Shown here in pieces: positions 1 through 10,300 of a DNA stretch of 36,896 nucleotides. Position 1 is the stretch's first letter. Each line of letters starts with the position of its first letter. Source of the DNA: an uncultured Muribaculaceae bacterium (lineage in GTDB: Bacteria > Bacteroidota > Bacteroidia > Bacteroidales > Muribaculaceae); NCBI GenBank assembly GCA_910584525.1, contig CAJUAT010000024.1, positions 1 through 36,896 on the forward strand, in the 5' to 3' direction. A model generated the notes under the pieces. That model saw only the letters and a program-made list of their open reading frames with translations, was not told the DNA's origin and did no database searches. The position numbers and the translations under genes are program-made.

Positions 1-135
1 TGGTTAGGGGGGATACTACCCCTTACGATGAAATAACGTTTTAGAGGAAAGTTACAAATAAATCCTGACACAACAATCGTAATCGGCATGAATTTGCGGC
101 TACGGTCAAATATTTGTGACGTTTAGGAAAAATGT

Positions 136-165
136 CGCCGAGAGGGGGCGGTTGCTCTCTCGGCG
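136..165. terminator. Terminator-like hairpin upstream of prmC
   Basis: Perfect 9-bp stem: CGCCGAGAG at 136-144 pairs with CTCTCGGCG at 157-165 across a 12-base loop. There is no T-run on the plus side; on the minus side the stem is followed by ACATTTTTCC. It may end a gene lying left of the window, but no such gene is visible, so its direction is uncertain. Nothing else was recognised in the first 180 bases. Confidence 0.4.
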
Positions 166-185
166 CCGCGGTTCCGGTTTGACAG

Positions 186-204
186 TTCTGTGATTCCAAA
201 AAAA
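186..204 (+). promoter_or_regulatory. Upstream motif TTCTGTGATTCC plus A-run, copy 1
   Basis: TTCTGTGATTCC followed by an A-run, 34 bp before the -33 box of prmC and 71 bp before its ATG, with CCGGTTT a few bases earlier. Near-identical copies precede trkA (10941) and the CBM26 protein gene (32445). Role unknown; an activator site or UP-type element is a guess. Confidence 0.4.
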
Positions 205-219
205 TACCCGGTGAATTAT

Positions 220-252
220 TTTGCGGAATATGTCGGGAAAGTGTTAAATTTG
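220..252 (+). promoter_or_regulatory. prmC-recX-comF promoter
   Basis: TTTG at 220-223, 21 bp spacer, TAAATTTG at 245-252. This matches the Bacteroides-type consensus (TTTG, 19-21 bp, TAnnTTTG) exactly. The prmC ATG begins only 4 bases after the -7 box, so the transcript would have almost no 5' leader. Confidence 0.7.
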
Positions 253-256
253 CGGT

Positions 257-1135
257 ATGAAAACAGAGGAATTGTCGCGAGAGCTGAGGCGTCGGTTGGG
301 AGCCGTGTATGGATCAGGGGAGGCCCTGGCCATGACTTCGCTCATCTTTCATCATCTCAAGGGATGGGACAGCACGAAGCTTATCATCAACGGCGACCTG
401 CCGGTGTCGGACCGTATGCTGCGTCATGTCGGCGAAATACTGCTCCGTCTCGAAAACCATGAGCCCATACAGTACATCCTCGGCGAAGCACGCTTCTACG
501 GCATGGACCTGACAGTACGCCCCGGCGTGCTGATACCCAGGCCCGAAACCGCCGAACTCGTGGATATGATTGTCGACGACTTCCGCGATTCCCGCGACAT
601 GCGTATCCTCGACATCGGCACCGGCACCGGCGCCATAGCCATCGCCCTGGCACGCAACATCCCTTTTGCCAAAGTCACCGCCATCGACATATCCCCCGTA
701 GCCCTTGACATAGCCCGCGAAAATGCCCGGCGTCTTCATGCCGTGGTAGATTTCATAAAAGCCGACATCTTCAGCTATGAACCGTCGCCGCAAAGTCTCG
801 ACATCATAGTCAGCAATCCGCCCTATATCCCCGAAGAGGAAAAGAAGGATATGGAGGCCAACGTGCTTGACCATGAGCCGGCGGAAGCTCTGTTTGTCCC
901 TGACAGCGACCCGCTGGTATATTACCGCCGCATAGGGGAGACGGGTGCTGAAGCACTCGTGCCGGGAGGTCGGCTCTATCTGGAGATAAATCCCCGTTTT
1001 GCCGGCGACATCTGCCATATGTTGGAAAGGCAGAGTTACGACGCCGCCGAGACGTACCGTGACAGCTACGGCAGGCAACGATTCATAACAGCGACATGGA
1101 TGAAAAGAAAAGGAGATATACCAAGAAACCGGTGA
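257..1135 (+). CDS. prmC: Release factor glutamine methyltransferase PrmC
   Basis: SAM-dependent N5-glutamine methyltransferase that modifies the GGQ glutamine of peptide release factors in the cytoplasm. The 292-residue length is normal for the family. Visible motifs are the N-terminal helical domain (about 1-75), PRPETAELV at 95-103, SAM-binding motif I DIGTGTG at 119-125, and the hallmark NPPY at 187-190, which binds the target glutamine. It is the first gene of a prmC-recX-comF run; its last 40 bases overlap the longest recX frame. The ATG was chosen because no conserved sequence lies upstream. It sits 4 bases after a consensus -7 box, which implies a leaderless or nearly leaderless mRNA. 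Confidence 0.95.
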   Translation: MKTEELSRELRRRLGAVYGSGEALAMTSLIFHHLKGWDSTKLIINGDLPVSDRMLRHVGEILLRLENHEPIQYILGEARFYGMDLTVRPGVLIPRPETAELVDMIVDDFRDSRDMRILDIGTGTGAIAIALARNIPFAKVTAIDISPVALDIARENARRLHAVVDFIKADIFSYEPSPQSLDIIVSNPPYIPEEEKKDMEANVLDHEPAEALFVPDSDPLVYYRRIGETGAEALVPGGRLYLEINPRFAGDICHMLERQSYDAAETYRDSYGRQRFITATWMKRKGDIPRNR

Positions 1136-1596
1136 CAGCCGAAAAGGCCCTGCAGCGGCTTGCCGCCCTCTGCGCACGCTCCGAACAATGTTCCACCGAC
1201 ATAAGGCGCAAGCTCGCCGGTTATGGGCTGGCGCCCGAAGAGTGCAGTGAGGTGCTGCAGAAACTCGTCGACAACAGATTCGTCGACGACCGGCGGTATG
1301 CCGGCAGTGTGGCACGCGACAAGGTACGCTTCGCCGGATGGGGAAAGGCAAAGATACGCATGGCTCTATATGCCAAGGGATTGCGTGGCGAGATTGTCGA
1401 CGAGGCACTGGCATCCATAGAGACTGCCGACTATAAGGAGGCTTTGCTGCGCGTGGCAAGGGCCAAGGCGCGGAGTCTTGACTTGCGGCAGCGTGCCGAC
1501 AGAGATAAATTCGTGAGGCATATCGTGAGCCGGGGCTTTGAACCGGCACTCGCTTTCCGAGTCCTTGAGGCGGCCGTCAGAAAGCTGGAGAAATGA
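1096..1596 (+). CDS. recX: Regulatory protein RecX
   Basis: RecX-family protein, which binds RecA filaments and limits recombinase activity. The 166 residues form three-helix repeats typical of the family, for example ALQRLAALCARSEQ near the N terminus and the repeat containing FVDDRRYA near residues 55-65. The ATG at 1096 gives a 40-base overlap with prmC. An in-frame GTG at 1132 overlaps the prmC stop as GTGA and would remove only a basic, non-conserved stretch, so it is a realistic alternative start. The 3' end overlaps comF by 4 bases (ATGA), so the three genes are almost certainly co-transcribed. Confidence 0.9.
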   Translation: MDEKKRRYTKKPVTAEKALQRLAALCARSEQCSTDIRRKLAGYGLAPEECSEVLQKLVDNRFVDDRRYAGSVARDKVRFAGWGKAKIRMALYAKGLRGEIVDEALASIETADYKEALLRVARAKARSLDLRQRADRDKFVRHIVSRGFEPALAFRVLEAAVRKLEK

Positions 1597-2294
1597 ATGC
1601 CGCAACAGCCATCCTCGACTTTCTTCTTCCGCGCGAATGCCACATATGCGGCAGGACTCTCGACGGCGACGAACGGTGCATCTGCGCATCTTGCCATGCC
1701 TCGCTGCCGCGCACCGCTTATCACCGGATGCCCGACAATCCCATGGTGCGGCGGTTCATGGGTATCATCCCTTACCGACGCTGCACGTCAGTGTTCTTCT
1801 ACACCCCCGACTCCGACTTGTCCAACCTCATACAGGACATGAAGTACCGCCATTTCCGGCATCTGGGTCGCCGCATGGGAGAGATTATGGCCGGCGATCT
1901 TCTCTCGACGGGATTCTTCAACGACATCGACCTGTTGGTGCCTGTGCCGATGCACTTTCTAAAGAGGGCACGGAGAGGTTATAATCAGGTAGAGGAGCTG
2001 TGCCGGGGTATTTCGACGATTACGGGCATACCTGTCGACACATCGCTGAAGGCGGTACGTCGGCATGTCACCCAGACAAAGCTGAGCCATGAACAACGGC
2101 TCCGTAACACCGTCGGCATCTTCGCCTTGAAACATCCGGAAAAACTCGCCGGCAAACATGTGCTTCTTGTAGACGACGTATGCACCACAGGCGGCACACT
2201 CATCTCCGCCGCCAACGCCATCCTCGCTCCTTTCAAGCAATCATCTGTCCCGCCGGCAATCTCAATCCTCACGCTCTCTTCAACCACATCATAA
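1593..2294 (+). CDS. comF: ComF-family amidophosphoribosyltransferase-like protein
   Basis: ComF/GntX-type phosphoribosyltransferase; homologues take part in DNA uptake or intracellular purine and phosphate metabolism, and the exact substrate is not known. The 233 residues carry an N-terminal zinc-ribbon (Cys16, Cys19, Cys31, Cys34) and a C-terminal PRPP-binding loop with the core VLLVDDVCTTGGT near residues 190-203. The conserved RGYNQ..L segment is near residues 128-135. The start overlaps the recX stop as ATGA. It ends the plus-strand operon and converges on a large minus-strand gene, with a shared hairpin between them. Confidence 0.88.
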   Translation: MNAATAILDFLLPRECHICGRTLDGDERCICASCHASLPRTAYHRMPDNPMVRRFMGIIPYRRCTSVFFYTPDSDLSNLIQDMKYRHFRHLGRRMGEIMAGDLLSTGFFNDIDLLVPVPMHFLKRARRGYNQVEELCRGISTITGIPVDTSLKAVRRHVTQTKLSHEQRLRNTVGIFALKHPEKLAGKHVLLVDDVCTTGGTLISAANAILAPFKQSSVPPAISILTLSSTTS

Positions 2295-2316
2295 GGAACG
2301 AGCTATAACAAATAAA

Positions 2317-2343
2317 CGGGTGCCGGCATCGCGTCGGCACCCG
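2317..2343. terminator. Hairpin between convergent comF and the 1619-residue gene
   Basis: Perfect 9-bp stem: CGGGTGCCG at 2317-2325 with CGGCACCCG at 2335-2343. On the minus strand it is followed by TTTATTTGTTATAG, so it is a better terminator for the large secreted-protein gene than for comF. It could serve both. Confidence 0.6.
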
Positions 2344-2378
2344 TGTCTGGTTATATTGGTGATGAAATCATGTTACTG

Positions 2379-5300
2379 TCATCGGACAATCACCTTGAAG
2401 GATTTGCCGGCCACATTCACGGCGTACACACCTGCGGCCACAGGCACGCTGAGCATGTCGGTGTCGGGAGTGGCGGCATATACCCTGAGACCGTCGGCGG
2501 AATAAATCTCCACAGGCATGTTCAAGGCACCCTTGACGATTACATGACCCTTGACGCCGGCCACGCTCACCATGTCGGCGTCGTTGAAGCCGATGCCGGT
2601 GAATCCCACGTTGACGTCGGCCAGAGCCGACTGACCCAGGTCATACTGGGCGGCCACGCTGTAGGTATGCACGCCATCCTTGTCGGGACGGTGACGGAAA
2701 GCGGTGGCGGTCACCGGTGTGGTGCCGTTGAGCTGCTTGCCGTTGTAATACACGTTATAGCCCTGGAGTTTGAGACGCTCATGACCTGCCGGTATGAACG
2801 ACAGATCGTCGACAAACATCATGAAGCCATTGTTGGCCCAGCGGCGAATGGTGAAGAACTTGGCGCCCTGCGGCAGCTTGTACTCATACTTTGTCCATTC
2901 GGCGGGAACCACGCCCACCAGCGGGTAGGATGTCTCCTCATGGGCGAAGTCGCGGAAGGTGATGCCATCGTAGCTCCAGCTGATCATGAAGTTCTCCGGA
3001 CGGTTTGCCTGGAAGCTGCGTGCCCAGAAAGAGATGGTCTGCTCGTCGCCGCAGAGTTCCGGCGAGATAATCCAGTCGTCGGCATAGTTGGAGGGACTGC
3101 TCACGTAGGGCGTCATGCAGGCCAGATACTTGTGACCCGAATGGGCAACGGCGTTGGCATTGTTGTTGAACGGCTCCATCGTGTTGTCGAACACGAACCA
3201 CGACTGCTTGGAGTTTATTTCAATGCCGGGAAGTTCCACACCCTTGATGCCGGCTATGCCGTAATCGTCATAGTCGAGGAAGTTGTACTTGCCGATACCT
3301 GTCCACTGAGTGGCCCATGAAGTATAGCTTTCGAAGTCGTCGGTAATGAGCTGAGCCTTCTCCGGGATCTCTGGAGCTTTCCAGGAGAGTTCAATCTCGC
3401 CGGCGGTGTTCTGTATGCCGGCAAGGTTCTCCACGGTCGGGAAGTCGGTAGCCTCCACAGCCACGGTGAACGACTTGGTGCGATTGTCGTATTCATCCTG
3501 GTCGCCCTTGTTGTTGATCATCACATAATAGCGGTGTTCGGTAGCGTTGTCGATGTCAATACGCTCCCTGAAGATGAAGGGATGTTTGGCGCCCGGCTCG
3601 AGAGCCACACCGTCGAGAGTCTGCACGGCCTCGCCGTCGCGGAAGAGCTGCACGTTGTAGCTGCCCGCTTCAGCCTTGGCATGACCATGGTTCTTGACGC
3701 GTACCTCTATGGGGAAGGTCTGGCCGATGTTCGCTTTCTCCGGAATCTCATAGGCCACATAGCCGAGGTTCTTGTCCTTGGCTTCGGCCACCTCCATGGC
3801 GTCGATTACCGTGAACGTGTGTGAACGGGCCGTGCCGACGATGCCTAAGTAGACAATCTTGCCTGCATATTTCGACAGGTCAACCTCAATGCGCTGCCAC
3901 AGCTTTTCGCCCTCGCTCCATTCGTTGATGGGCTTGGCGGCTATCGAATCCCAGACATCGGTGGTGGTTCCCACCTCGAGGCGGATCTCGTTGCGGACAA
4001 CGGTCTTGCCTGGATAGTTGAGGACTCTCATGGAGAGCATAGGCTTCACGGCGTTGCGGAGGTCGACCTTGCCGCTGAGGAGTCGGCGGCTGCAGTCGGC
4101 GAATATCACCTCCATCAGAGCGAGGCCGCCGTCACCGTCGTAGCAGTCTATGTCATAGGCTGGATCCTTGCTGTTGAAGCCCCACATGGCCATCGAACTC
4201 GATTCGTCGTAAGCCTGCTGCAGGAAGGTTACCTTGGGGCTCATGCCGGCAAACGATTCCTTGAGAGGAAGCGCGTAAGGCTTTCCGACGGCGATATAGG
4301 GAGCATATACGCCCTGGGAGCCGCCTGAGCTGGTGCGGGCCCTGACGGCAAAGCGCATGAACTGCTGTTCCTGCTGCGGCGTCCGTGCCTGATAAGTGTA
4401 GGTAGTATCCCTGAGTCCGGTCACGATAATGTTCTCCTGACCTCCGGAAATATCTATGATTTCGTAGCTGACATGCTTCTGGTTCATGGGGAAGCCGTCG
4501 AAGTCGTAGGCGCTGCCGTGCCACGTTATGGTTACCTCTCCATATTTTTCAGGATTCTCCTTGGCGACCACATTATAGGGGTTGCCGGCACGGTTGATGC
4601 CGAAGAACATGGGCATCTCGGCCTCGCGGCCCTGGCCATAGTCGTTGAAGGGAACCACGGTGAAGAGCCATACACCCACGGAGTCGACCGTGACGGGAAG
4701 GCCCACGTTCTCGCCCGGAAGGGCGTCGAAAGTGCCCACGCTCTTGCCGTTGATCATCACCAGATGCTTGATGGCCTTGGCCTTGTCGAGAGCTGTGCCG
4801 TTGAGAGCCTTCACGGGAACGGTGAACTTCACCTGGCCGCGGAGCTCGCCGTCCTCATTGGCGATAACTTTGTAGGAGGTGATGGTGTCGGGCACCTCGC
4901 CGTTGATTTTAGCGGTGATGGAGAAGTTGTCGACGAGCAGAGGAGAAGCATACCTGCCATTGTCGACAGTGTTGTGGATGCCGAGGTGGTATGTGCCTGT
5001 CTCTTCCACCGTGAAATAGTCCTTGAGGAGAGCGCGTTCGTAGTATCCCACACCCCATGGCTCATAATCCTTGATCACCTTGCGGGTCATGGCCTCGGGA
5101 GTGGCCTCGCGACCCAGATGAAGGCTTACAACGTTCTGTGCCTGGGCCTCCTTGCTGTTGGTGACCACGAAGCTGGTCTTGTAATACTTCCCTTTCTCCA
5201 GATATATGGCGGGGGTCATGATCCAGTCCTCCACCGGCTTCTCATGATAGTCGGGATAACATTGCAGCTGGTTGTTCCACCAGTTCCATGTGAAACCGTC

Positions 5301-7238
5301 CAGCCCCACATCGAAGATGCTCCATCCGTCGATGGATTCCTTGGTATCGAACTCGTTGAGGTATGCGGGGATTATGAGCATCACGGTCACGTCGTTCTGA
5401 GGACCTTCGCCGGCGCTGTTGCGTGCCATCACGCTGTAGACGTCTTTCTGCTCGGTCTTTACCGTTATGTCGAAAGCCACGTTGGCTCCCGGCGTCACGT
5501 TATCCTTCACGGCCACCTGTGCTCCATCCTTGAGGAGAATCACGCTCATGGTGCCTGTGAGGTCATTGTCTCCGAGCGACTTCACCGGCGCCGTCATCAC
5601 TATCTGCGACTTCGTGGCATCTGTCTTGCCATACTCCACGTGGAGATTGCCGACAGCCTGGGGAAGCGACTCGTCGACTTCCTCCATGTCGATGCGCCGC
5701 AGGTTGAGGGAGGGTCCCACCTCATACGGGTCGGCATCGGGCTCGTAGGCGTGGACGCCTATGAAGTACTGCCCGTCCTCGGGCACGCGGTAATAACATG
5801 ACTGGATCTCACCCGTCTTCGACTTGACCATCGTCAGAGGCATAAGCTGCGTGTCGAGACCATGATAGTCGTTGGTGCGGCCGATATGAAGCTTGAAGGT
5901 GCCCGGCTTGAAACCGGAGAAGATGTTGAGCGATATCTTGTAGATCTTGCCCGCCTGCAGGGATACGCCGGGAGTGATGAGCCAGTCGTCGGATGCCGTC
6001 ACCGAGGCGTGAGGGTCGCTGCCAGCCATGACGTTCCACCAGCCAGTATCGCTGTCCTCGCCTTCCGTCACCGTGCATTCGTAGACGCTTTCCGGTGAGT
6101 TGAAAAGCAGGTGGAAAGGCTCCGCGGAATAGAGGGCCACTGTCGAGGAGGTGCCCATGTTCTTCACGGAGTCGTTGTACACGGCGTTGACGCTGTAATA
6201 ATATGCCATGGGCACATCCGACTTTACAGCCGGCTCGGTGAACACGGTGTCGGTGAGTGCCGATGCCACCTTCACATTGTCGGGCATGCGGTATATGTCG
6301 TAACGGGCCTTTTCTTCGCCCTCGCGCGGCGACCAGCGTATGGTCACCTTGCCGGTCTTGTCGTCGTAGATGGAGGGTATGAGGTAATACCAGTCTCTGC
6401 CGTTGTATACGTAGCTTGGCTCTGATATCGCCGGACCCACCTGGGTGAGCACATGGTTTACGCTTCCGCCACCCTCGGGAGAGTAGGGAAGAGCAGTGAA
6501 GAGATGCCGGCCGCTCATCGATGAGGAGAAGGTGTAGGATAAGGGGGCGTTTTTCTCCGGAGCGTCGAACGAGTGTATGAGGTCGCCGTCGCAGAAGAGG
6601 TCGATTTTGGAGAGATCGAGACCACGGCCGCCGCCCACGCGCTTGGAGGGGGTGGTGAAGGAGATGGTGGTCTGCTTCTTGCCGCCGCCTGACGCCGTGG
6701 CCTTCATGTCGATGACGGGCAGAGGTACACGTGCCGACACTTCGTCGACATATATGTTGTCGAGATAGAACACATCTGCCGGGCCGGGGCCTGTGGCATG
6801 TATGCCGAGGTAAAGCTCGGCGTCGGCGGTGCAGTTGTAATATGTGTCATAAGGCGTGCACCAGGTGGAGACGTTCTTGACATCACGCAGCACGGTCACG
6901 TTGCCGTTGCGCGAGGGCTGGTCGCTGAGCACCAGCTCGAAGCTCCCCGGATAATTGCGCAGATAGCGGGCATCCACCGCGAAGCGGTAGGTCTTGTCCT
7001 TGTTGAAGGTTATGGCAGGCAGCCACAGGTAGGCGTCATGCCGCGTATTGCTGTTGAGCGGCTGTATGCGTATGCATCCGTCGCTGACTGTCCAGTTGCG
7101 CCGCTGGCTCCCTATATCCTGCGTCATCCCTGTCAGGGCGTCGCACGTGTTGTGATAGGGCAACGGCTCTGCTCCTCGGGCCTCGGTCATGGCCATTCCC
7201 CCGAGCAGCAGCGTTGCAATCAGTAGCTTGTTTTTCAT
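2379..7238 (-). CDS. Giant secreted multi-domain (jelly-roll/Fn3) surface protein with C-terminal sorting-type tail
   Basis: 1619 residues. Signal peptide at 1-23 (hydrophobic LLIATLLLGGMAM). Repeated jelly-roll modules of the choice-of-anchor J type each carry a DDWxxTPxxxLxxGKxYK-like strand; the clearest are near residues 418, 670 and 1385, with a related one near 990. Fn3-like beta-sandwiches lie between them, and a CARDB-like segment (IEVRVKNHG) is near 1170. The last 75 residues form a compact beta domain ending GVYAVNVAGKSFKVIVR, like type A tails used for type IX secretion or surface attachment. No catalytic motif was recognised; adhesion or glycan/protein binding is inferred. It lies 75 bp downstream of a paralogue on the same strand. 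The sequence before the ATG is AT-rich without a Shine-Dalgarno, usual for this phylum. Confidence 0.8.
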   Translation of the reverse strand: MKNKLLIATLLLGGMAMTEARGAEPLPYHNTCDALTGMTQDIGSQRRNWTVSDGCIRIQPLNSNTRHDAYLWLPAITFNKDKTYRFAVDARYLRNYPGSFELVLSDQPSRNGNVTVLRDVKNVSTWCTPYDTYYNCTADAELYLGIHATGPGPADVFYLDNIYVDEVSARVPLPVIDMKATASGGGKKQTTISFTTPSKRVGGGRGLDLSKIDLFCDGDLIHSFDAPEKNAPLSYTFSSSMSGRHLFTALPYSPEGGGSVNHVLTQVGPAISEPSYVYNGRDWYYLIPSIYDDKTGKVTIRWSPREGEEKARYDIYRMPDNVKVASALTDTVFTEPAVKSDVPMAYYYSVNAVYNDSVKNMGTSSTVALYSAEPFHLLFNSPESVYECTVTEGEDSDTGWWNVMAGSDPHASVTASDDWLITPGVSLQAGKIYKISLNIFSGFKPGTFKLHIGRTNDYHGLDTQLMPLTMVKSKTGEIQSCYYRVPEDGQYFIGVHAYEPDADPYEVGPSLNLRRIDMEEVDESLPQAVGNLHVEYGKTDATKSQIVMTAPVKSLGDNDLTGTMSVILLKDGAQVAVKDNVTPGANVAFDITVKTEQKDVYSVMARNSAGEGPQNDVTVMLIIPAYLNEFDTKESIDGWSIFDVGLDGFTWNWWNNQLQCYPDYHEKPVEDWIMTPAIYLEKGKYYKTSFVVTNSKEAQAQNVVSLHLGREATPEAMTRKVIKDYEPWGVGYYERALLKDYFTVEETGTYHLGIHNTVDNGRYASPLLVDNFSITAKINGEVPDTITSYKVIANEDGELRGQVKFTVPVKALNGTALDKAKAIKHLVMINGKSVGTFDALPGENVGLPVTVDSVGVWLFTVVPFNDYGQGREAEMPMFFGINRAGNPYNVVAKENPEKYGEVTITWHGSAYDFDGFPMNQKHVSYEIIDISGGQENIIVTGLRDTTYTYQARTPQQEQQFMRFAVRARTSSGGSQGVYAPYIAVGKPYALPLKESFAGMSPKVTFLQQAYDESSSMAMWGFNSKDPAYDIDCYDGDGGLALMEVIFADCSRRLLSGKVDLRNAVKPMLSMRVLNYPGKTVVRNEIRLEVGTTTDVWDSIAAKPINEWSEGEKLWQRIEVDLSKYAGKIVYLGIVGTARSHTFTVIDAMEVAEAKDKNLGYVAYEIPEKANIGQTFPIEVRVKNHGHAKAEAGSYNVQLFRDGEAVQTLDGVALEPGAKHPFIFRERIDIDNATEHRYYVMINNKGDQDEYDNRTKSFTVAVEATDFPTVENLAGIQNTAGEIELSWKAPEIPEKAQLITDDFESYTSWATQWTGIGKYNFLDYDDYGIAGIKGVELPGIEINSKQSWFVFDNTMEPFNNNANAVAHSGHKYLACMTPYVSSPSNYADDWIISPELCGDEQTISFWARSFQANRPENFMISWSYDGITFRDFAHEETSYPLVGVVPAEWTKYEYKLPQGAKFFTIRRWANNGFMMFVDDLSFIPAGHERLKLQGYNVYYNGKQLNGTTPVTATAFRHRPDKDGVHTYSVAAQYDLGQSALADVNVGFTGIGFNDADMVSVAGVKGHVIVKGALNMPVEIYSADGLRVYAATPDTDMLSVPVAAGVYAVNVAGKSFKVIVR

Positions 7239-7260
7239 TTAAATATAAATATATATATAT

Positions 7261-7303
7261 CTGAAGAATCAGACCGGACGTGCTGTCCGGTCCGATTCTT
7301 CAG
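7261..7303 (-). terminator. 19-bp hairpin between the two giant secreted-protein genes
   Basis: Arms at 7261-7279 and 7285-7303 with a 5-base loop. The only non-Watson-Crick position is a G-U wobble in minus-strand RNA but an A-C clash in plus-strand RNA, so the hairpin is built for minus-strand transcripts. It is followed by an AT-alternating run rather than pure U. It may act as a leaky terminator or processing stem, setting the ratio between the upstream 1089-residue gene and the downstream 1619-residue gene. Confidence 0.6.
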
Positions 7304-7313
7304 TTTAAGGTTA

Positions 7314-10300
7314 TTATCGAGTGATCTTGCAGTCGAATGAGTTGCCGTCGGAGGTTACGCGCACCACATAGATGCCCTTTGCGAGGGAATTGATGTCGAT
7401 GCTGCTCACGCCGTGAGCCTTGTAGACAGCTATGCCGTTGAGGTTATAGATTACAACGTCGGCATTCTCGGGAATGATGAGTCTGTTTCCGTTGCGGCAG
7501 ATGCCGTTGCCGTCACCGATGCCTTCCACGCCAGAGGGTATGTAAGTGTTTACCTTGAAGTCGGAGATGTGCACCGAGCCACCGTTCTTGGCGTTGAAGC
7601 CGAGGTTGGAGATGCCGGCGGGTACCGTGATGTATTCCATCTCGTTGCGTCCGGCCTCGCGCCTGCTGTTGGAAGTCTTGGCCTTGATGAAGAACTCTAT
7701 CTTGCTGGCGTTGGCTTCGCCGGCACCGTTTACGCTGAACGTGCCGAGATTAAGCATACCGTCAGCCTTGGCGTCGGCGCCGATGCACAAGCGCATGTCC
7801 ACTGCCTCCCAGGCTGCATCGAACCATGTCGAGAACTCTACCTTGTAGTATTTCTCATGCTCGAAGTCCATGGGGGCCGTGAAGCCCCAGTCGTCGGTCA
7901 CTTCATCTTCATTCTCATAGTAAGCATGGCCGTTTACGAGGCTCCAGCCCGACTCTTTGGGAAGTGTCCATTCGGTATAGTCGTTGCATACGTAGGGTAT
8001 GTTCTTCCCCTTGCCGATCCATGAGGAACGAACTTCCTTAGCATCGGAGCAACCATCCGCGCTGTAAACCTCCACTTTGTAGGAGAATATACCGGCGTCG
8101 GGAACCACAGTGTCGTTGTATGTGCCTTTTGCACCGGCTTCGAGGCCCTCGGCGAGAGTGACAATCGATTCGCCGTTACGGTATACGATGGCCTTGGTCA
8201 ATGCGGGAGCGTCGCCGCCCATGCTCGACTTCGTCGGGTACGTCCATTCCAGGCTTGCCTTGCGCTCGCCATCGGCGTCGGCGGTAACCTTAAGGTCGCT
8301 GACAGCCACCGGTACCTCGGGTATGTACTCGAAGTGTATCTTGTCGATTGTGAGCTTCGTAGAGCTGCCGCTGGAGGGAAGTGTGCCTTCGAAATTGATC
8401 ACGAAGTTGGAGATACCGTCCTCTTTGACATTGATGGTCACGGGAGCAAGCTCGTGATAGGAGGTGCTGTAGGAAGCAGTGTTGAAGTCGACCTCACCCT
8501 TGAGAGTATTGGCGGGGTCTTCCTGGTTGCGGTAAGCGAGTTTAAGAGGCATCGACGCCATGCCACCCTTCAGGGAGATGACAGCCTTGTAATGGCCTTT
8601 CTTGAGCTCCATGGGAGGACATATGATACGGTGTGCATAAGTCTTGCCACGGCTCATGCTGAGCTGGAAGCCGGCGGTATAAAGACCCCATTTCGAGGAG
8701 TATGCACCTTCGCCATATTCAAAAGAGAACAGCTGTTGTGCCGGCACTATCGTTTCCTGATGGTTGCCGCCGGCCTGGAATGTGTAGGGGAGCTTCTGAA
8801 GCTTCGAGCCTACCCATGTGTAGTCGGCGAATGCCGTCATAGGAGGCTGAGGATGGGTGTTTTCTGCGATATAGGGAATTACCTGATAGTTGTAGATGAA
8901 AGGTTTCTCCACAGAGTCGGTGAACGTCATCGGAGCACCCGGGGCTATGTCGACGGTAAGAGTGGCGACAGCCACGGTGTCATCGAGGTTGTTGTAGCGG
9001 AGCACCATAACCTTGGAAAGGGCCTTGATTTCCTTGCCTACGTTGTCGATGGTTGGGTTGGTCCATGTGAGGACAGCTTTCTCATCCTTGATTTCGCCTT
9101 TGAGGTCGGCGACGGGAAGAGGACAAAGGGCTGTGCCCTCGATGGTCAGCGAGCTGATGGTGACCTGTGAAGTGGTCTGGGCCTTCTCGCTGTAACGGCG
9201 GATTGCCAGCGTATAGGTGCCCGGCTCGGCTATGTCGAAGGCTGTATAGTCGATATGGTCGGAGGTATTACCTGGGAAGGGGATAAATCCGGCTTTCTCA
9301 CCCTTGAAGTCGGAAGGACGGGTGATGGTCCCTTTCTGTACCCATATTTCCAAACCGTCATATTTGTTGACACCGAATCTCAACTTGGATTTGAGATGAT
9401 AGAGTCCGGCCTTGTCGGCCTTGAAGTGCGGAAGTATGAGCCACGCGTCTTCAGGCTTGTTGCTCGTCGGCTTATATATGATTGTCGACGATGACTTTGA
9501 CCATGTTCCCTTGGCATTGGGAGTGTTGCCGAGGGCATATACCCATTCCTTGTTGAAATCTATGCTGGAGAAGTTGGCCATGGTCCAGGGAAGGGCCACC
9601 GTGTCGATGGGACCTACCCATTTGTTCATTGTATAGTCCGTACTTCCCGACTTGTTGCCATTGTTGAGGTAGCATATGGCGGCATATTTGTGCTTGCCTG
9701 CGGTCAACCCTTTGGAGGCATCGTCAACCCACCAGAATTTCTTTCCCGTCTCGGGATCGGCAATCGTGTGTACCAGCGAGTCGTTGCGGAAGAATTCCAC
9801 TTTTGTGTATTTGATATTGTCGGGCAATTTTGCGCCGTCAAAGTCCAGGGTATCGAGACGCCAGCATACCTTGTGGCTCAGCTCGCGGTTGGGAGCTATG
9901 GTATCATTGAAGGCGTAGAAATCCTGCACCGCCTTAGGAGTTACAGCTGTGAACAGATCCTGAATCATGAAGCCGGTGACTCTTTGAATCATACCGTCAA
10001 CGCTTCCCTTGTAGCTGTAGAGGTTGATGCCGAAATAGTAAACACCATCCTCTTCGGGGGTGAAAATGGCTGAAGGGTATGCAAATGCCCTGCCTGATCC
10101 ACCGGTGAACATGTTTGCAGAAGGATTGTTGTCGCTGTTGTAGTCGAATAGCACCTTTCCGTTCTGCAGGTCGGTTAGAGTATTACCCTTGGCCACGCTG
10201 AGCTTGAACAGCAGATGATAGTCGGAAGATGCGGCCGGGCTGCCGTTGTGCTTGCTGCTGAACTGGATTTTGTAAGCCACACCTTTCTTCAGCCATATGC

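Noticed and set aside
314..1549. Long minus-strand open frame opposite prmC-recX
   Set aside because: It is antisense to two clear genes, has no family motif, and follows from GC-biased third positions.
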